A stretch of 56,589 nt of DNA, from NCBI RefSeq assembly GCF_017104565.1, contig NZ_JAAGPD010000067.1, positions 1 through 56,589 of the forward strand, read 5' to 3'. This document shows positions 9,472 to 18,626 of the stretch, piece after piece. The position numbers and the translations under genes were made by a program. Below the pieces are notes generated by a model. It searched no databases. It had not been told where the DNA came from and saw only the letters and a list, made by a program, of their open reading frames with translations. Source of the stretch: Paraburkholderia sp. Tr-20389 (GTDB lineage: Bacteria > Pseudomonadota > Gammaproteobacteria > Burkholderiales > Burkholderiaceae). Numbering within the stretch: position 1 is the stretch's first letter; each line of letters opens with the position of its first letter.

Positions 9472-10521
9472 ATGATTTATCCGTGGCAAACCGACGACTG
9501 GAACCGCCTGCAGCAACTGCGCGCCGCCTGGCCGCATGCGTTGCTGCTCCATGGGCAGGCCGGCATCGGCAAGCTGCGCTTTGCCCAGCATCTGGCGCAA
9601 GGCCTGCTGTGCGAATCGGGGCTGCCGAACGGTGAGCCGTGCGGCACGTGCGCGGCGTGCAACTGGTTCACGCAGGGCAATCATCCCGACTACCGGATCG
9701 TGCTGCCTGAAGCGCTCGCGGCCGAAGCCGGTTTTTCAAGCGCGGCCGCCGATGAAAAGGCCGACAAGGCCGACGCCGACGACAGCGGCAAGAAAACGCG
9801 CACGCCGAGCAAGGAAATCAAGATCGAGCAGGTGCGGGCGCTGCTGGACTTCTGCGGCGTCGGCTCGCATCGTGGCGGCGTACGCGTCGTCGTGCTGTAT
9901 CCGGCCGAGGCGCTGAACGTCGCAGCGGCCAACGCGCTGCTGAAAACGCTCGAAGAGCCGCCTGCGGGCGTGGTGTTCCTGATGGTATCGGCGCGCATCG
10001 ACCGTCTGCTGCCGACCATCATCAGCCGCTGCCGCCAATGGCCGATGACGACGCCGTCGCCCGAATCCGCCACTGCATGGCTCGCGCAACAGGGCGTCGA
10101 CGACGCGCCGGGCCTGCTCGCGGAAGCGGGCGGCGCGCCGCTGGCCGCGCTGGCGCTCGCGAGCGACGAAAACCGCCCGTTGCGCGACTGGACGCTGAAA
10201 CAGCTGGCCGCCGGCCCGAACTGCGACGCCTTCGCGTGCGGCGAGACGTTGCAAAAGCTGCCCGTGCCGATCGTGCTCGGCTGGCTGCAGCGCTGGATGT
10301 ACGACCTGCTGGCCCAGTCGACGGTGGGCGCGGCGGGCATGCCGCGTTATTTCCCGGCGGCGTCGGCGGCGCTCGCGCGCTGCGCGTCGCAGGCCGACGC
10401 GAACGCTTTCGCACGTTTCATGCGGACGGTCACCCGGCAGCGCGCCGTCGAAAACCATCCGCTCAACGCGCGGCTGGTGTTCGAGGAACTGTTTCTCGGC
10501 TACCGCGACCTGTTCGCGTAG
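9472..10521 (+). CDS. holB: DNA polymerase III subunit delta'
   Basis: A 349-aa clamp-loader subunit. A P-loop-like LHGQAGIGKLRFA is at residues 22-34 and a four-Cys zinc module CESGLPNGEPCGTCAAC follows. The motif LLKTLEEPPAGVVFLMVS and the ISRC sensor/arginine-finger region come next. Delta' lacks ATPase activity in well-studied homologues and acts as the stator of the loader. A charged low-complexity insert rich in Lys, Asp and Ala lies near residues 90-115, between the zinc module and the DnaX-like helix; I regard it as a lineage insertion. Many Burkholderia have a pilZ gene after holB; here there is none before tatD. Confidence 0.95.
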   Translation: MIYPWQTDDWNRLQQLRAAWPHALLLHGQAGIGKLRFAQHLAQGLLCESGLPNGEPCGTCAACNWFTQGNHPDYRIVLPEALAAEAGFSSAAADEKADKADADDSGKKTRTPSKEIKIEQVRALLDFCGVGSHRGGVRVVVLYPAEALNVAAANALLKTLEEPPAGVVFLMVSARIDRLLPTIISRCRQWPMTTPSPESATAWLAQQGVDDAPGLLAEAGGAPLAALALASDENRPLRDWTLKQLAAGPNCDAFACGETLQKLPVPIVLGWLQRWMYDLLAQSTVGAAGMPRYFPAASAALARCASQADANAFARFMRTVTRQRAVENHPLNARLVFEELFLGYRDLFA

Positions 10522-10593
10522 TGCGCCGTTTCCGGCGCGGCGCGCAGTCGGCCTCGTCGTCACCGCTATTGGATTTTTAAGCAGGACTTCACC

Positions 10594-11385
10594 ATGTTTG
10601 TCGATTCCCACTGCCATATCAACTTCGAAGGACTCGGCGACCGTCTGCCGCAAGTGCTCGACAACATGCGTGCGCACTCGGTGACGCACGCACTGTGCGT
10701 GTCCGTCGATTTCGAAACGCTGCCTTCCGTGCTGGAGATCGCGCGTTCGTATGACAACGTGTATGCGTCCGTGGGCGTGCATCCCGATCACGAAGACGCG
10801 CGCGAGCCGACGGTCGCCGAGCTGGTCGAACTGGCGCAGCATCCGAAGGTGGTCGCGATCGGCGAAACGGGCCTCGACTACTACCGCCTGGAAGGCCGCT
10901 CGATCGACGACATGGAATGGCAGCGCGAGCGCTTTCGCGTGCATATCCGCGCCGCGCACCAGACGGGCAAGCCGCTGATCGTCCATACGCGCGCGTCGTC
11001 GGAAGATACGCTGCGGATCATGGCCGAGGAGCGCGCGGGCGAGCCGGGCGGCGTGATGCATTGCTTCACGGAGCCGTGGGCGGTCGCCGAGCAGGCGCTC
11101 GCGCAGAATTTCTACATTTCGCTGTCAGGCATCGTCACGTTCAAGAGCGCAACGGACGTGCAGGACGTCGCGCGCCGCGTGCCGCTCGATCGCCTGCTGA
11201 TCGAAACCGATTCGCCGTACCTCGCGCCCGTGCCGTATCGCGGCAAGCCGAATGAACCTGCGTACGTGAGTTATGTCGGACGCTTCATCGCGCAGCAGCG
11301 CGAGATGCCCGACGAAGCGCTCGCCGCCGCGACGACCGAGAACTTTTTCCGGCTGTTCAAGATTCCGGCGCCGACTGGCGCCTGA
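10594..11385 (+). CDS. tatD: TatD family metal-dependent DNase
   Basis: A 263-aa TIM-barrel hydrolase. Metal ligands are visible in order: DSHCHINF at the N-terminus, GETGLDYY (Glu near residue 91), IVHTRA, MHCF and ETDSPYLAPVPYRGKPNEPAY. The family has 3'-5' exonuclease or AP-endonuclease activity. The length and motif order are canonical. It follows holB by 72 bases in the same direction and precedes the ankyrin gene by 51 bases. Confidence 0.95.
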   Translation: MFVDSHCHINFEGLGDRLPQVLDNMRAHSVTHALCVSVDFETLPSVLEIARSYDNVYASVGVHPDHEDAREPTVAELVELAQHPKVVAIGETGLDYYRLEGRSIDDMEWQRERFRVHIRAAHQTGKPLIVHTRASSEDTLRIMAEERAGEPGGVMHCFTEPWAVAEQALAQNFYISLSGIVTFKSATDVQDVARRVPLDRLLIETDSPYLAPVPYRGKPNEPAYVSYVGRFIAQQREMPDEALAAATTENFFRLFKIPAPTGA

Positions 11386-11412
11386 ACGATAAATTAATTA
11401 GTATCAATAGGA

Positions 11413-11427
11413 TAGGAAAGTTTCCTA
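11413..11427. promoter_or_regulatory. Perfect 15-bp palindrome before the ankyrin gene
   Basis: TAGGAAAGTTTCCTA, seven bases on each side of a central G, lies ten bases before the ATG at 11437 in an AT-rich gap after tatD. The position overlaps where a leader or ribosome-binding site would be, so it could be a repressor operator or an mRNA hairpin that covers the start. Confidence 0.5.
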
Positions 11428-11436
11428 AAGTAAGAT

Positions 11437-12210
11437 ATGAAAAAACACACGATCGAACGTCAGCACGGCGCCGCCTTCCGTCCGGGCTTTGCCCGCGCTG
11501 TCGACCTGCGTCGAAGCCTGGCTCGGCTGACGTTGGCGGCAGGCGTCGCGTTCGCGACGCTCGGCGCGTTGCCCGCGCAGGCTGCGCCCGCCGACACGAT
11601 GATCAAGGCCGTCAAGTTCGACGACGTGAAGGAAGTGAAGAAGCAACTGGCGAACGGCATGGACCCGAACATGGCCGACAACCAGGGCATACCGCTGCTC
11701 GTGATCGCCGCCCGCGAAAAGTCCGACAAGGTGGTGGCGGCGCTGATCGAGAATCCGAAAACGGATGTCGAGATTCTCGACAAGGCAGGCGAAAACGCGA
11801 TGATGATGGCCGCGCTGGTCGGCGATATCGACATCGTGAAGCTGCTGATCGCAAAAGACGCCGAGGTCAACAAGAAGGGCTGGGCGCCGCTGCACTACGC
11901 GGCCGCGAACGGTCATGACGATATTGTCAAGCTGTTGCTCGATCACGACGCCTACATCGACACGGGTTCGCCGAACGGCACGACCCCGTTGATGATGGCG
12001 GCCCGCGGCGGTCACGTGTCGACCGTCAAGCTGCTGCTCGACAGCGGCGCGGACCTGAACGTCAAGAACCAGCTCGGCCTGACCGCGCTCGATTTCGCGA
12101 AACAGTACAAAGAGCCGGACGTCGTCGAAGGGCTGACGGCGCGGCTCCAGCAGATGCAGCAACAGGCGCCGGCCGGTGCGCCAGCAACGCCGCAAAACAG
12201 TGCAAAATAG
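11437..12210 (+). CDS. Secreted ankyrin-repeat protein
   Basis: A 257-aa protein with a basic N-terminus, a hydrophobic segment around residues 27-47 and an Ala-Gln-Ala cleavage site near residue 49, so probably periplasmic. At least five ankyrin repeats follow from about residue 55, including the consensus-like units GWAPLHYAAANGHDDIVKLLL and GTTPLMMAARGGHVSTVKLLL. The tail is rich in Gln, Ala and Pro. Ankyrin repeats mediate protein binding; the partner is unknown. It probably continues the mltG-tatD transcription unit, although a palindrome just before the start may give separate control. Confidence 0.88.
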   Translation: MKKHTIERQHGAAFRPGFARAVDLRRSLARLTLAAGVAFATLGALPAQAAPADTMIKAVKFDDVKEVKKQLANGMDPNMADNQGIPLLVIAAREKSDKVVAALIENPKTDVEILDKAGENAMMMAALVGDIDIVKLLIAKDAEVNKKGWAPLHYAAANGHDDIVKLLLDHDAYIDTGSPNGTTPLMMAARGGHVSTVKLLLDSGADLNVKNQLGLTALDFAKQYKEPDVVEGLTARLQQMQQQAPAGAPATPQNSAK

Positions 12211-12328
12211 CAGTCTGGGCGCGGGTCACCACGCGCCCGAATCGAAGCGGGAACGAGTGGACAATCCGGGCGGCAACGATCGCCCGACGCCACTCATCGT
12301 TCCGGGCTCACACCAGGAAGGAAAAAAC

Positions 12329-12685
12329 ATGCTGCGGGTTTTGATTTGCGCCGGCGCGCTCGCTGTGCCGTTGACGGCAGCCGCGTTCACGGGGGGCGAC
12401 CTCAACAAGCTGTGCACGAAGACGGACGTTGCGTCGCGTAGCGCGTGTGCGGCCTATATCGAAGGCGCCGCGGACGGCATCTTCAACACGATCGACGCGA
12501 TCGGCGGGACCACGGGCCCGCGCGTCGGCCAGTATTTCTGCCTGCCGCCCGAGGCGCGCTCGCAGCAACTGACGGACGCGGTGCGCAAGTACATCGCCGA
12601 CAATCCGAACGTGGCGGGCTATAACGCGAGTACTGCCGTGTCGCTGGGGCTCGGCAAGGCGTTCCCCTGCAAGACGGGCAGCTGA
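12329..12685 (+). CDS. Rap1a/Tai family immunity-like protein
   Basis: A 118-aa exported protein with a signal peptide (residues 1-18, cleavage after TAA-AF) and the four-Cys pattern of the Rap1a/Tai family: LCTK, ACAAYIEGAADG, YFCLP and FPCK. Family founders are periplasmic immunity proteins for type VI secretion amidase effectors, but many members occur without any effector gene. None is visible here; neighbours are an ankyrin gene and otsA. AGGAAGG precedes the ATG. The family call is good; an immunity role is only a possibility. Confidence 0.78.
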   Translation: MLRVLICAGALAVPLTAAAFTGGDLNKLCTKTDVASRSACAAYIEGAADGIFNTIDAIGGTTGPRVGQYFCLPPEARSQQLTDAVRKYIADNPNVAGYNASTAVSLGLGKAFPCKTGS

Positions 12686-12743
12686 GCGGCACACGGTGCC
12701 ATCGCGCCGTACTGTCGTTTTAGCCCGTTCGGGGTTCATTTCG

Positions 12744-12777
12744 ACGCGCGCCGTGTGTTCAGCACGGCGCGCGTTTT
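12744..12777 (+). terminator. Rho-independent terminator after the Rap1a/Tai-like gene
   Basis: A 12-bp perfect stem (ACGCGCGCCGTG with its complement at 12763-12774), a seven-base loop and a TTTT run. It separates the Rap1a/Tai-like gene from otsA. Confidence 0.78.
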
Positions 12778-12937
12778 GTGCTTTCAGCCCGCTTTGGAGC
12801 GTGTCGTTTTGCCTATGCCGTCCGGATGTGCACAAATGTGCAACTGATCGGGCGCAACCGCAGTCGAACCAGCACTGAATAAACGCGCACCGGCCGCAAC
12901 GGACCGGCCGCGCCAACCAGAGCGGAGGGACAGCAAC

Positions 12938-14377
12938 ATGGGCCGACTGATCGTCGTGTCGAATCGCGTGGCAACGCCGACGGAAACCAAAGGCTCCGCG
13001 GGCGGGCTGGCCGTCGGCGTGTTCGGCGCGCTGAAGGATGCGGGCGGCGTGTGGTTCGGATGGAGCGGCGACGTCGTCAGCGAAACGGTCGCGAACGCCG
13101 GGCCCACGCTCGAATCGGACGGCGGCGTGACGTTCGCCACGACGGGCCTGACACGCAAGGACTACGACCAGTACTACCGCGGCTTTTCGAACGCGACGCT
13201 GTGGCCCGTCTTCCACTATCGCAACGATCTCGCGCGCTACGAGCGCGAAGAATACGCAGGCTACCGGCGGGTCAACGCATGGCTCGCGCACAAGCTCATC
13301 AAGCTGCTGGAGCCCGACGACATCATCTGGGTCCACGACTATCACCTGATTCCCTTCGCGGAAGCATTGCGCGCCGAGGGCGTCAAGAACCGCATCGGGT
13401 TCTTCCTGCACATTCCGTTTCCGTCGCCGCAGATCCTGCTGAACATTCCGCCGCACGAAGAACTCGTGAAGTCGCTGTGTTGCTACGATCTGCTGGGTTT
13501 CCAGACCGAAAACGACGAACTCGCGTTTCATGACTATCTGCGCCGGCACGCGCGCGGCACCGTGTCGGGCGACGGCCACGCGGAAGCGTTCGGTCGGCAG
13601 ATGCGCACGGGCGTCTATCGGATCGGCGTGTTTCCCGACGATATCGCCGATCAGGCGAAGCGCTACGAGAGCCGTCAGCATGTGCTCGACCTGAAGCAGA
13701 GCCTGGAAGGGCGCAAGCTGATCATGAGCGTCGACCGTCTCGACTATTCGAAGGGGCTGGTCGAACGTTTCCGCGCGTTCGAGGCGCTGCTCGAACGGTC
13801 GCCAGAATGGCGCGGCAACGTCACGCTGGTGCAGATCGCCCCGCCAACGCGCTCGGACGTCACGACGTACCAGGACATCCGTCAGCAACTCGAATACGAA
13901 GCCGGGCGTATCAACGGAAAATACTCAGGCCTGGATTACACGCCCATTCGCTATCTGAACCAGCAATACGACCGCTGGAAACTGATGTCGCTGTTCCGCG
14001 AATCGCAGGTCGGGTTCGTCACACCGTTGCACGACGGCATGAATCTCGTCGCGAAGGAGTACGTCGCCGCGCAGAATCCGGACGATCCGGGTGTGCTGGT
14101 GCTGTCGATGTTCGCGGGCGCGGCGGCCGAGCTGGAAGGAGCGTTGATCGTGAATCCTCACGATTCGATCGGCATGTGCGAAGCGTTGCAGCGTGCGCTC
14201 GCGATGCCGCTCGACGAACGCAAGCGGCGTCACGATCTCGACATGCGGGCGCTGCGCAAGAACGACCTCGGCGTGTGGCGCGACTCGTTCCTGCGCGATC
14301 TGCGCAGCGTACCGCTTTTCGAGTCGCGGTCCGATGCTTCCGAGACCTCTGACGTCTCAGCCAAAAAGAATAAGTGA
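12938..14377 (+). CDS. otsA: Alpha,alpha-trehalose-phosphate synthase (UDP-forming)
   Basis: A 479-aa GT20 enzyme that makes trehalose-6-phosphate from UDP-glucose and glucose-6-phosphate. It shows GSAGGLAVG near residue 19, WVHDYHL, the phosphate/UDP site VDRLDYSKGL and the C-terminal LHDGMNLVAKEYVA. The length is standard for bacterial OtsA. GCGGAGGGA precedes the ATG. No otsB phosphatase gene is adjacent. It acts in osmotic and desiccation tolerance and draws on the same UDP-glucose pool as the polysaccharide locus. Confidence 0.96.
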   Translation: MGRLIVVSNRVATPTETKGSAGGLAVGVFGALKDAGGVWFGWSGDVVSETVANAGPTLESDGGVTFATTGLTRKDYDQYYRGFSNATLWPVFHYRNDLARYEREEYAGYRRVNAWLAHKLIKLLEPDDIIWVHDYHLIPFAEALRAEGVKNRIGFFLHIPFPSPQILLNIPPHEELVKSLCCYDLLGFQTENDELAFHDYLRRHARGTVSGDGHAEAFGRQMRTGVYRIGVFPDDIADQAKRYESRQHVLDLKQSLEGRKLIMSVDRLDYSKGLVERFRAFEALLERSPEWRGNVTLVQIAPPTRSDVTTYQDIRQQLEYEAGRINGKYSGLDYTPIRYLNQQYDRWKLMSLFRESQVGFVTPLHDGMNLVAKEYVAAQNPDDPGVLVLSMFAGAAAELEGALIVNPHDSIGMCEALQRALAMPLDERKRRHDLDMRALRKNDLGVWRDSFLRDLRSVPLFESRSDASETSDVSAKKNK

Positions 14378-14459
14378 AGGGCGTGATACAGCACCCGCAT
14401 TCGTTCGATATCCATAACGATCGCGTATTGCCTTATCCGTGCGGCCATTCGGAGCCCGG

Positions 14460-15623
14460 ATGCTGACGACGCTCGCCGTTGCCAACTATCGCTCGTTGCG
14501 CGATCTGATCGTGCCGCTCGCGCGTCTGAACGTGATCACGGGGGCGAACGGCAGCGGCAAATCGAGCGTGTATCGCGCGTTGCGCCTGCTCGCGGTGACG
14601 GCACGTGGCGGCGTGATTCCGTCGCTCGCGCGCGAAGGCGGTCTCCAGTCGACGCTGTGGGCGGGCCCCGAGCGCTTCTCACGCGCGATGCTGGCGGGCG
14701 ACGCGCCCGTGCAGGGCACGCGTCGCACGGAGCCCGTCAATCTGCGGCTCGGCTTTGCGGGCGACGAGTTCGGCTATGCGATCGATCTGGGTCTGCCCAT
14801 TCCGGGCGAGACGCAGTTCGGCCTCGATCCCGTCATCAAACGCGAATGCATCTGGAGCGGACCCGTGCTGCGTCCGTCGGCGCTGCTCGTCGACCGGCAT
14901 GGCCCGTCGATCCGCACGCGTGGCGACGACGGCGAATGGCAGACTATTCCGCATAGCGTCGCGAGTTTCGACAGCATGATGACGGAGTTTTCCGACCCGC
15001 GCAGCGCACCGGAAATGATCGCCGTGCGCGAGCAGATTCGTTCCTGGCGCTTCTACGATCATTTCAGAACGGACACTGAGTCCCCCGTTCGCCTGCCGCA
15101 AATCGGCACGCATACACCCGTGCTCGCCGACGACGGCGCGGATCTCGCCGCCGCGTTGCAGACGGTCCGTGAAATCGGCGACGCGGCCGCGCTCGATGCC
15201 GCCATCGACGATGCGTTTCCAGGCTCGCGCGTTTCGATCACGAATGTCGAAGGGCGCTTCGAAGTCACGATGCAGCAGCAGGGCCTGCTGCGCGCGTTGA
15301 AGGGCGCCGAATTGTCGGACGGTACGCTGCGCTACCTGTTGCTCGTGGCAGCGCTGCTCACGCCGCGTCCGCCCGCGCTGCTCGTGCTGAACGAGCCGGA
15401 GACGAGTCTGCATCCCGATCTGCTGCCCGCGCTCGCGCGCCTGATCGCGAAGGCGTCGCTGCGCTCGCAGGTGATCGTCGTGTCGCATGCGGCGCGGCTG
15501 ATTGCAGCACTGGAACGCGAGGAGGGCAGCGAATCCGTGGTGCTCGAGAAGCAACTGGGCGCGACGCGCATCGCGGATGCCGACTCGCGCGATTTGCCCG
15601 CATGGAAATGGCCTGCTCGCTGA
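14460..15623 (+). CDS. AAA family ATPase, RecF/OLD-like
   Basis: A 387-aa ABC-type ATPase. Walker A is GANGSGKSS at residues 28-36, after the strand-turn MLTTLAVANYRSLRDL typical of AAA_15/AAA_21 proteins. Near the C-terminus lie VLNEPETSLHPDL (Walker B plus D-loop) and VVSHAARLI (switch His). There is no TOPRIM nuclease domain after the ATPase, unlike OLD nucleases. A DNA-repair or defence role is conceivable but not shown by context; it stands alone between otsA and a glycosyltransferase. ATG 14460 is preferred over an in-frame ATG 21 bases upstream because family similarity begins at MLTTL. Confidence 0.82.
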   Translation: MLTTLAVANYRSLRDLIVPLARLNVITGANGSGKSSVYRALRLLAVTARGGVIPSLAREGGLQSTLWAGPERFSRAMLAGDAPVQGTRRTEPVNLRLGFAGDEFGYAIDLGLPIPGETQFGLDPVIKRECIWSGPVLRPSALLVDRHGPSIRTRGDDGEWQTIPHSVASFDSMMTEFSDPRSAPEMIAVREQIRSWRFYDHFRTDTESPVRLPQIGTHTPVLADDGADLAAALQTVREIGDAAALDAAIDDAFPGSRVSITNVEGRFEVTMQQQGLLRALKGAELSDGTLRYLLLVAALLTPRPPALLVLNEPETSLHPDLLPALARLIAKASLRSQVIVVSHAARLIAALEREEGSESVVLEKQLGATRIADADSRDLPAWKWPAR

Positions 15624-15921
15624 GCGCCATGTCTTGCCGCAAGTGCGCCCCGAAACGAGTGTTTCCCGACTGTAACAGCGTAATTCAATTGAAATACCTG
15701 CGGCTTTCCCGCCGATGGCGGGCAATAATCGGCATTTAGGACACGAGAGGCCCCGAGCCGGGCGCGCGCCCGCGATGCGGCATGCGGATAAACCCGATAC
15801 ATCGCGTGAAAGCGCATGAAATCGCCGCGCCGCGTTTGATCGGCTGCCTGCCTGCTGTCATACTCGTTCGCCACTGCTACTGCTCGCTGCAGCCGCTCTC
15901 ACGCGGCGCCTGGAGACACAG

Positions 15922-16992
15922 ATGAGAATTGCGCAGATCGCCCCCTTGACCGAATCGGTGCCGCCCAAGCTGTACGGCGGGACTGAGCGGGTCGTGTCGT
16001 ACATCACCGAGGCGCTCGTCGACCTGGGTCACGAGGTGACGCTGTTCGCGAGCGGCGACTCCGTCACCAGCGCGAAGCTCGAACCCGTGTGGCCGCGCGC
16101 GCTGCGGCTCGATCCCGGCATTCGCGACCGCATCGCGCCGCACATGCTGCTGATGGAACTGGTGCGCCGTCAGGCCCACGATTTCGATGTGCTCCATTTT
16201 CACATGGACTACTACTCGTTTTCGGTCTTCAAGCGCCAGGACACGCCGTTCGTCACGACCTTGCACGGGCGTCTCGATCTACCCGAACAGCAGCCGGTGT
16301 TCGACACCTTCAACACCGCGCCCGTCATTTCGATTTCTAATTCGCAGCGTCATCCGCTGCCGCAGGCGCGCTGGCTGAGCACCGTCTATCACGGCCTGCC
16401 GGAAGCGCTGTATACGCCGCAGCCCGTCGAGCAGAAGTACCTCGCGTTTCTGGGACGCATCTCGCCGGAAAAGCGCGTCGATACGGCGATTCGCATCGCG
16501 GGCCGTTGTGGCCTGCCCATCCGCATCGCCGCGAAGGTCGATGCCGCCGACGCCGAATACTTCGAACGCGATATCAAGCCGTTGCTCGACCTGCCGTATG
16601 TCGAGTTCATCGGCGAGATCGCGGATCATCAGAAGGCGGAGTTTCTGTCGGGCGCGCATGCGCTGCTGTTTCCCATCGACTGGCCCGAGCCCTTCGGGCT
16701 CGTGATGATCGAAGCGATGGCATGCGGCACGCCCGTCATCGCGTTCAATCGGGGCGCAGTGCCCGAAGTGGTCGATGACGGCGTCTCGGGCTTCATCGTC
16801 GAGGACGAGATCGGTGCGGTCGCCGCCGTCAACCGTCTGCACAAACTGCCGCGCGCGAACGTGCGCAAGCGCTTCGAAGAGCGCTTCACGTCGCACCGCA
16901 TGGCGCGACAGTATGTGGAGGCATATCAGTCGGTGATACGCGCGCAGAAACGCTCGCGTTTCAAGGTGATCGACGCGTCGTCGACCACCTGA
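15922..16992 (+). CDS. Glycosyltransferase family 4 protein
   Basis: A 356-aa GT-B enzyme. The N-terminal domain contains PPKLYGGTERVVSYITEAL. The donor-binding domain contains LGRISPEKRVDTAIRIA and the EX7E-type motif EPFGLVMIEAMACGTPVIAF. The donor and acceptor are unknown. It stands outside the bce locus and is closed by a strong terminator, so it is probably monocistronic. CTGGAGA precedes the start. Confidence 0.9.
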   Translation: MRIAQIAPLTESVPPKLYGGTERVVSYITEALVDLGHEVTLFASGDSVTSAKLEPVWPRALRLDPGIRDRIAPHMLLMELVRRQAHDFDVLHFHMDYYSFSVFKRQDTPFVTTLHGRLDLPEQQPVFDTFNTAPVISISNSQRHPLPQARWLSTVYHGLPEALYTPQPVEQKYLAFLGRISPEKRVDTAIRIAGRCGLPIRIAAKVDAADAEYFERDIKPLLDLPYVEFIGEIADHQKAEFLSGAHALLFPIDWPEPFGLVMIEAMACGTPVIAFNRGAVPEVVDDGVSGFIVEDEIGAVAAVNRLHKLPRANVRKRFEERFTSHRMARQYVEAYQSVIRAQKRSRFKVIDASSTT

Positions 16993-17019
16993 TCCGGTCG
17001 ACATCACGCACGCATAAAG

Positions 17020-17054
17020 AAAGGGCGACGCAACCGACGGTTGCGTCGCCCTTT
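17020..17054 (+). terminator. Strong intrinsic terminator
   Basis: A 16-bp stem (13 G/C-rich pairs at 17023-17035 with 17039-17051, extended by AAA/TTT) and a GAC loop. It ends the GT4 gene and, being flanked by A and T runs, may act in both directions. Confidence 0.87.
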
Positions 17055-17195
17055 GTCATCATGTTCGTCGCCGGCGAAAGCGCGTGGCGCGCTCTTCGCT
17101 GGCGACCTGCCGGAACTGCGTGGCGGACTGGCATCCGCGTCCCGTAGCGCAGCGCCGCCGCGGCCCGCTCATCACGCGTGTGGGCCGCGTTGCCG

Positions 17196-17783
17196 TCAGA
17201 TCTTGAGCTTCGATACCTTCGTGCCCGCCAGCGACACATCGGCCATCAGGCCGGCGTTCGTCAGGATGAATGCCTCGACGGGGGCGGTCGCCGTCGTCGT
17301 ATCGACGACGCCGTTCGCGCCCAGCTTGACGAGCGCAACGGATGCATCGGCGCCGGCCGACCAGCCGTCCGAATTGCGGAATTTGTCGAGCGCGTCCTGG
17401 GTCATGAAGCAGAAGATGATGGCCTTCGACTGCGCGCCCGCCTGCAGGCCGAACGAGCCCGAGATCGTGCTGTAGTAGCCGACGGAAGCGCCGCCCACGC
17501 GCAATGCGCCTTCGCCGTACTGGCCGCCGACGACGAAGCCGACCTGCAGCACGGACGGGAATACGAGAATGCCGCGCGACTTGGCGACCAGCTCGCGCGA
17601 ACCTTTAACGGTGGTATAGAGACGGGACATCGTGCCGTCGACGCTGGCATCGATCGACTGCCGTTTCGACATGTCCGTAGCGGCAGATTCCCCGCTGCTC
17701 TTGGTGGTGGTGCAGCCGGCCAGTGCAAGGGTTCCGAAAGCAAGCGCGGCGGTACTCTTCAACATGAAGTTTCGTCTTTGCAT
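17196..17783 (-). CDS. SYLF/YSC84 domain lipid-binding lipoprotein
   Basis: A 195-aa protein with a twin-Arg-like start MQRRNFMLKS, a hydrophobic segment and a lipobox LAGC (Cys24). The mature part holds the SYLF domain: AKSRGILVFPSVLQVGFVVGGQYGEG and SVGYYSTISGSFGLQAGAQSK, ending with a glycine- and valine-rich strand. SYLF domains bind phosphoinositides in eukaryotes; bacterial members are envelope proteins of unknown function. It is monocistronic, with a convergent GT4 gene beyond the terminator. Confidence 0.9.
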   Translation of the reverse strand: MQRRNFMLKSTAALAFGTLALAGCTTTKSSGESAATDMSKRQSIDASVDGTMSRLYTTVKGSRELVAKSRGILVFPSVLQVGFVVGGQYGEGALRVGGASVGYYSTISGSFGLQAGAQSKAIIFCFMTQDALDKFRNSDGWSAGADASVALVKLGANGVVDTTTATAPVEAFILTNAGLMADVSLAGTKVSKLKI

Positions 17784-18179
17784 CGTTTTTCTCCATCGTG
17801 GTTCCGGGGTGCAGCCTCAGTTCACGCGGGTTGCCTGTTGAGTTATATCACACGAACCCGCACTGCAAGGGTTCTGGGGACACCGCGCAAACCCTTGTGC
17901 GACAAGCACTCCAGCGATCGTCAGCGATTCGTTGGGTAATTCTGGCCGGTCGGCCGCGTAGACGGGAAGGCTGTCCGAAAGCCATGCGGACCGCGTTCGT
18001 GGAGATCGGAAGGGTCGTCTGCACTGTGCTCGCCGAGCCGCGCGATGCGCCGGAAAACGAGGTCATATTTACCGGGTTTGTGTCCTGGCAGAATCGACTG
18101 TAAGCGAACGGAAAGTGTTGCAGGAAAGCCGCAGCACCGATGTGACGCCCCGCGTCTTTTCCGAACGACACGGGTTCGA
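17784..18179. other. Intergenic stretch without recognised gene
   Basis: About 400 bases between the SYLF gene start and the end of the small membrane protein gene. Reading frames exist on both strands but none gives a recognisable product or a ribosome-binding site. It should contain the SYLF gene promoter. Confidence 0.45.
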
Positions 18180-18626
18180 TCAGTGATTCGCCGGACTCTT
18201 GTTGACGGGCGGCCGCCGCAACGCGCGCCGCACGACGCCGATGACGAAGCCGATCGCGAAGATCGTCGCGGCGGGCACGACCCAGTAGCCGACGAACGCA
18301 TGCCACAGATAGCTCGCCAGCGTGCTCTTGCGTACCGCGTATTCGTTGAGCGCGTCCTGCTGGCGCGGCGCATTGGCGGCCAGCACATCGGCGGGGCAGC
18401 CGGCCGCGCGCGCATCGTCGGGTGTGCCGTGGCAGCGCGCGGCGGCGCCCGCGGCGCGTTGCGCGTCGGTGAGCTGCCAGGTCGTGAGCGCGGTGTTCAG
18501 GTCGACCCGGTTATAGGCCATTTCCTCCTGAATCTCGCGCACGGCGACGATCGCCACGGGCACCGCCCAGAAGACGATCACCACCAGCCAGCGACGCAAC
18601 CAGCGATTCTTGTGTCTCCCAACCAT
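18180..18626 (-). CDS. Small two-helix inner-membrane protein, function unknown
   Basis: A 148-aa protein with two hydrophobic helices: WLVVIVFWAVPVAIVAV near residues 12-28 and YWVVPAATIFAIGFVIGVV near 112-130. Between them is a soluble loop of about 80 residues with two Cys (ARCHG and AAGCPAD). Both termini are Arg/Lys-rich, consistent with cytoplasmic ends and a periplasmic loop in which the Cys pair could form a disulfide. GGAGG five bases before the ATG fixes the start at 18626. I do not recognise a named family. Confidence 0.72.
   Translation of the reverse strand: MVGRHKNRWLRRWLVVIVFWAVPVAIVAVREIQEEMAYNRVDLNTALTTWQLTDAQRAAGAAARCHGTPDDARAAGCPADVLAANAPRQQDALNEYAVRKSTLASYLWHAFVGYWVVPAATIFAIGFVIGVVRRALRRPPVNKSPANH

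Noticed and set aside
14460-15623. AAA ATPase as a phage-defence system
   Set aside because: No nuclease or toxin partner adjoins it and the neighbours are otsA and a glycosyltransferase; the ATPase motifs alone are not enough.
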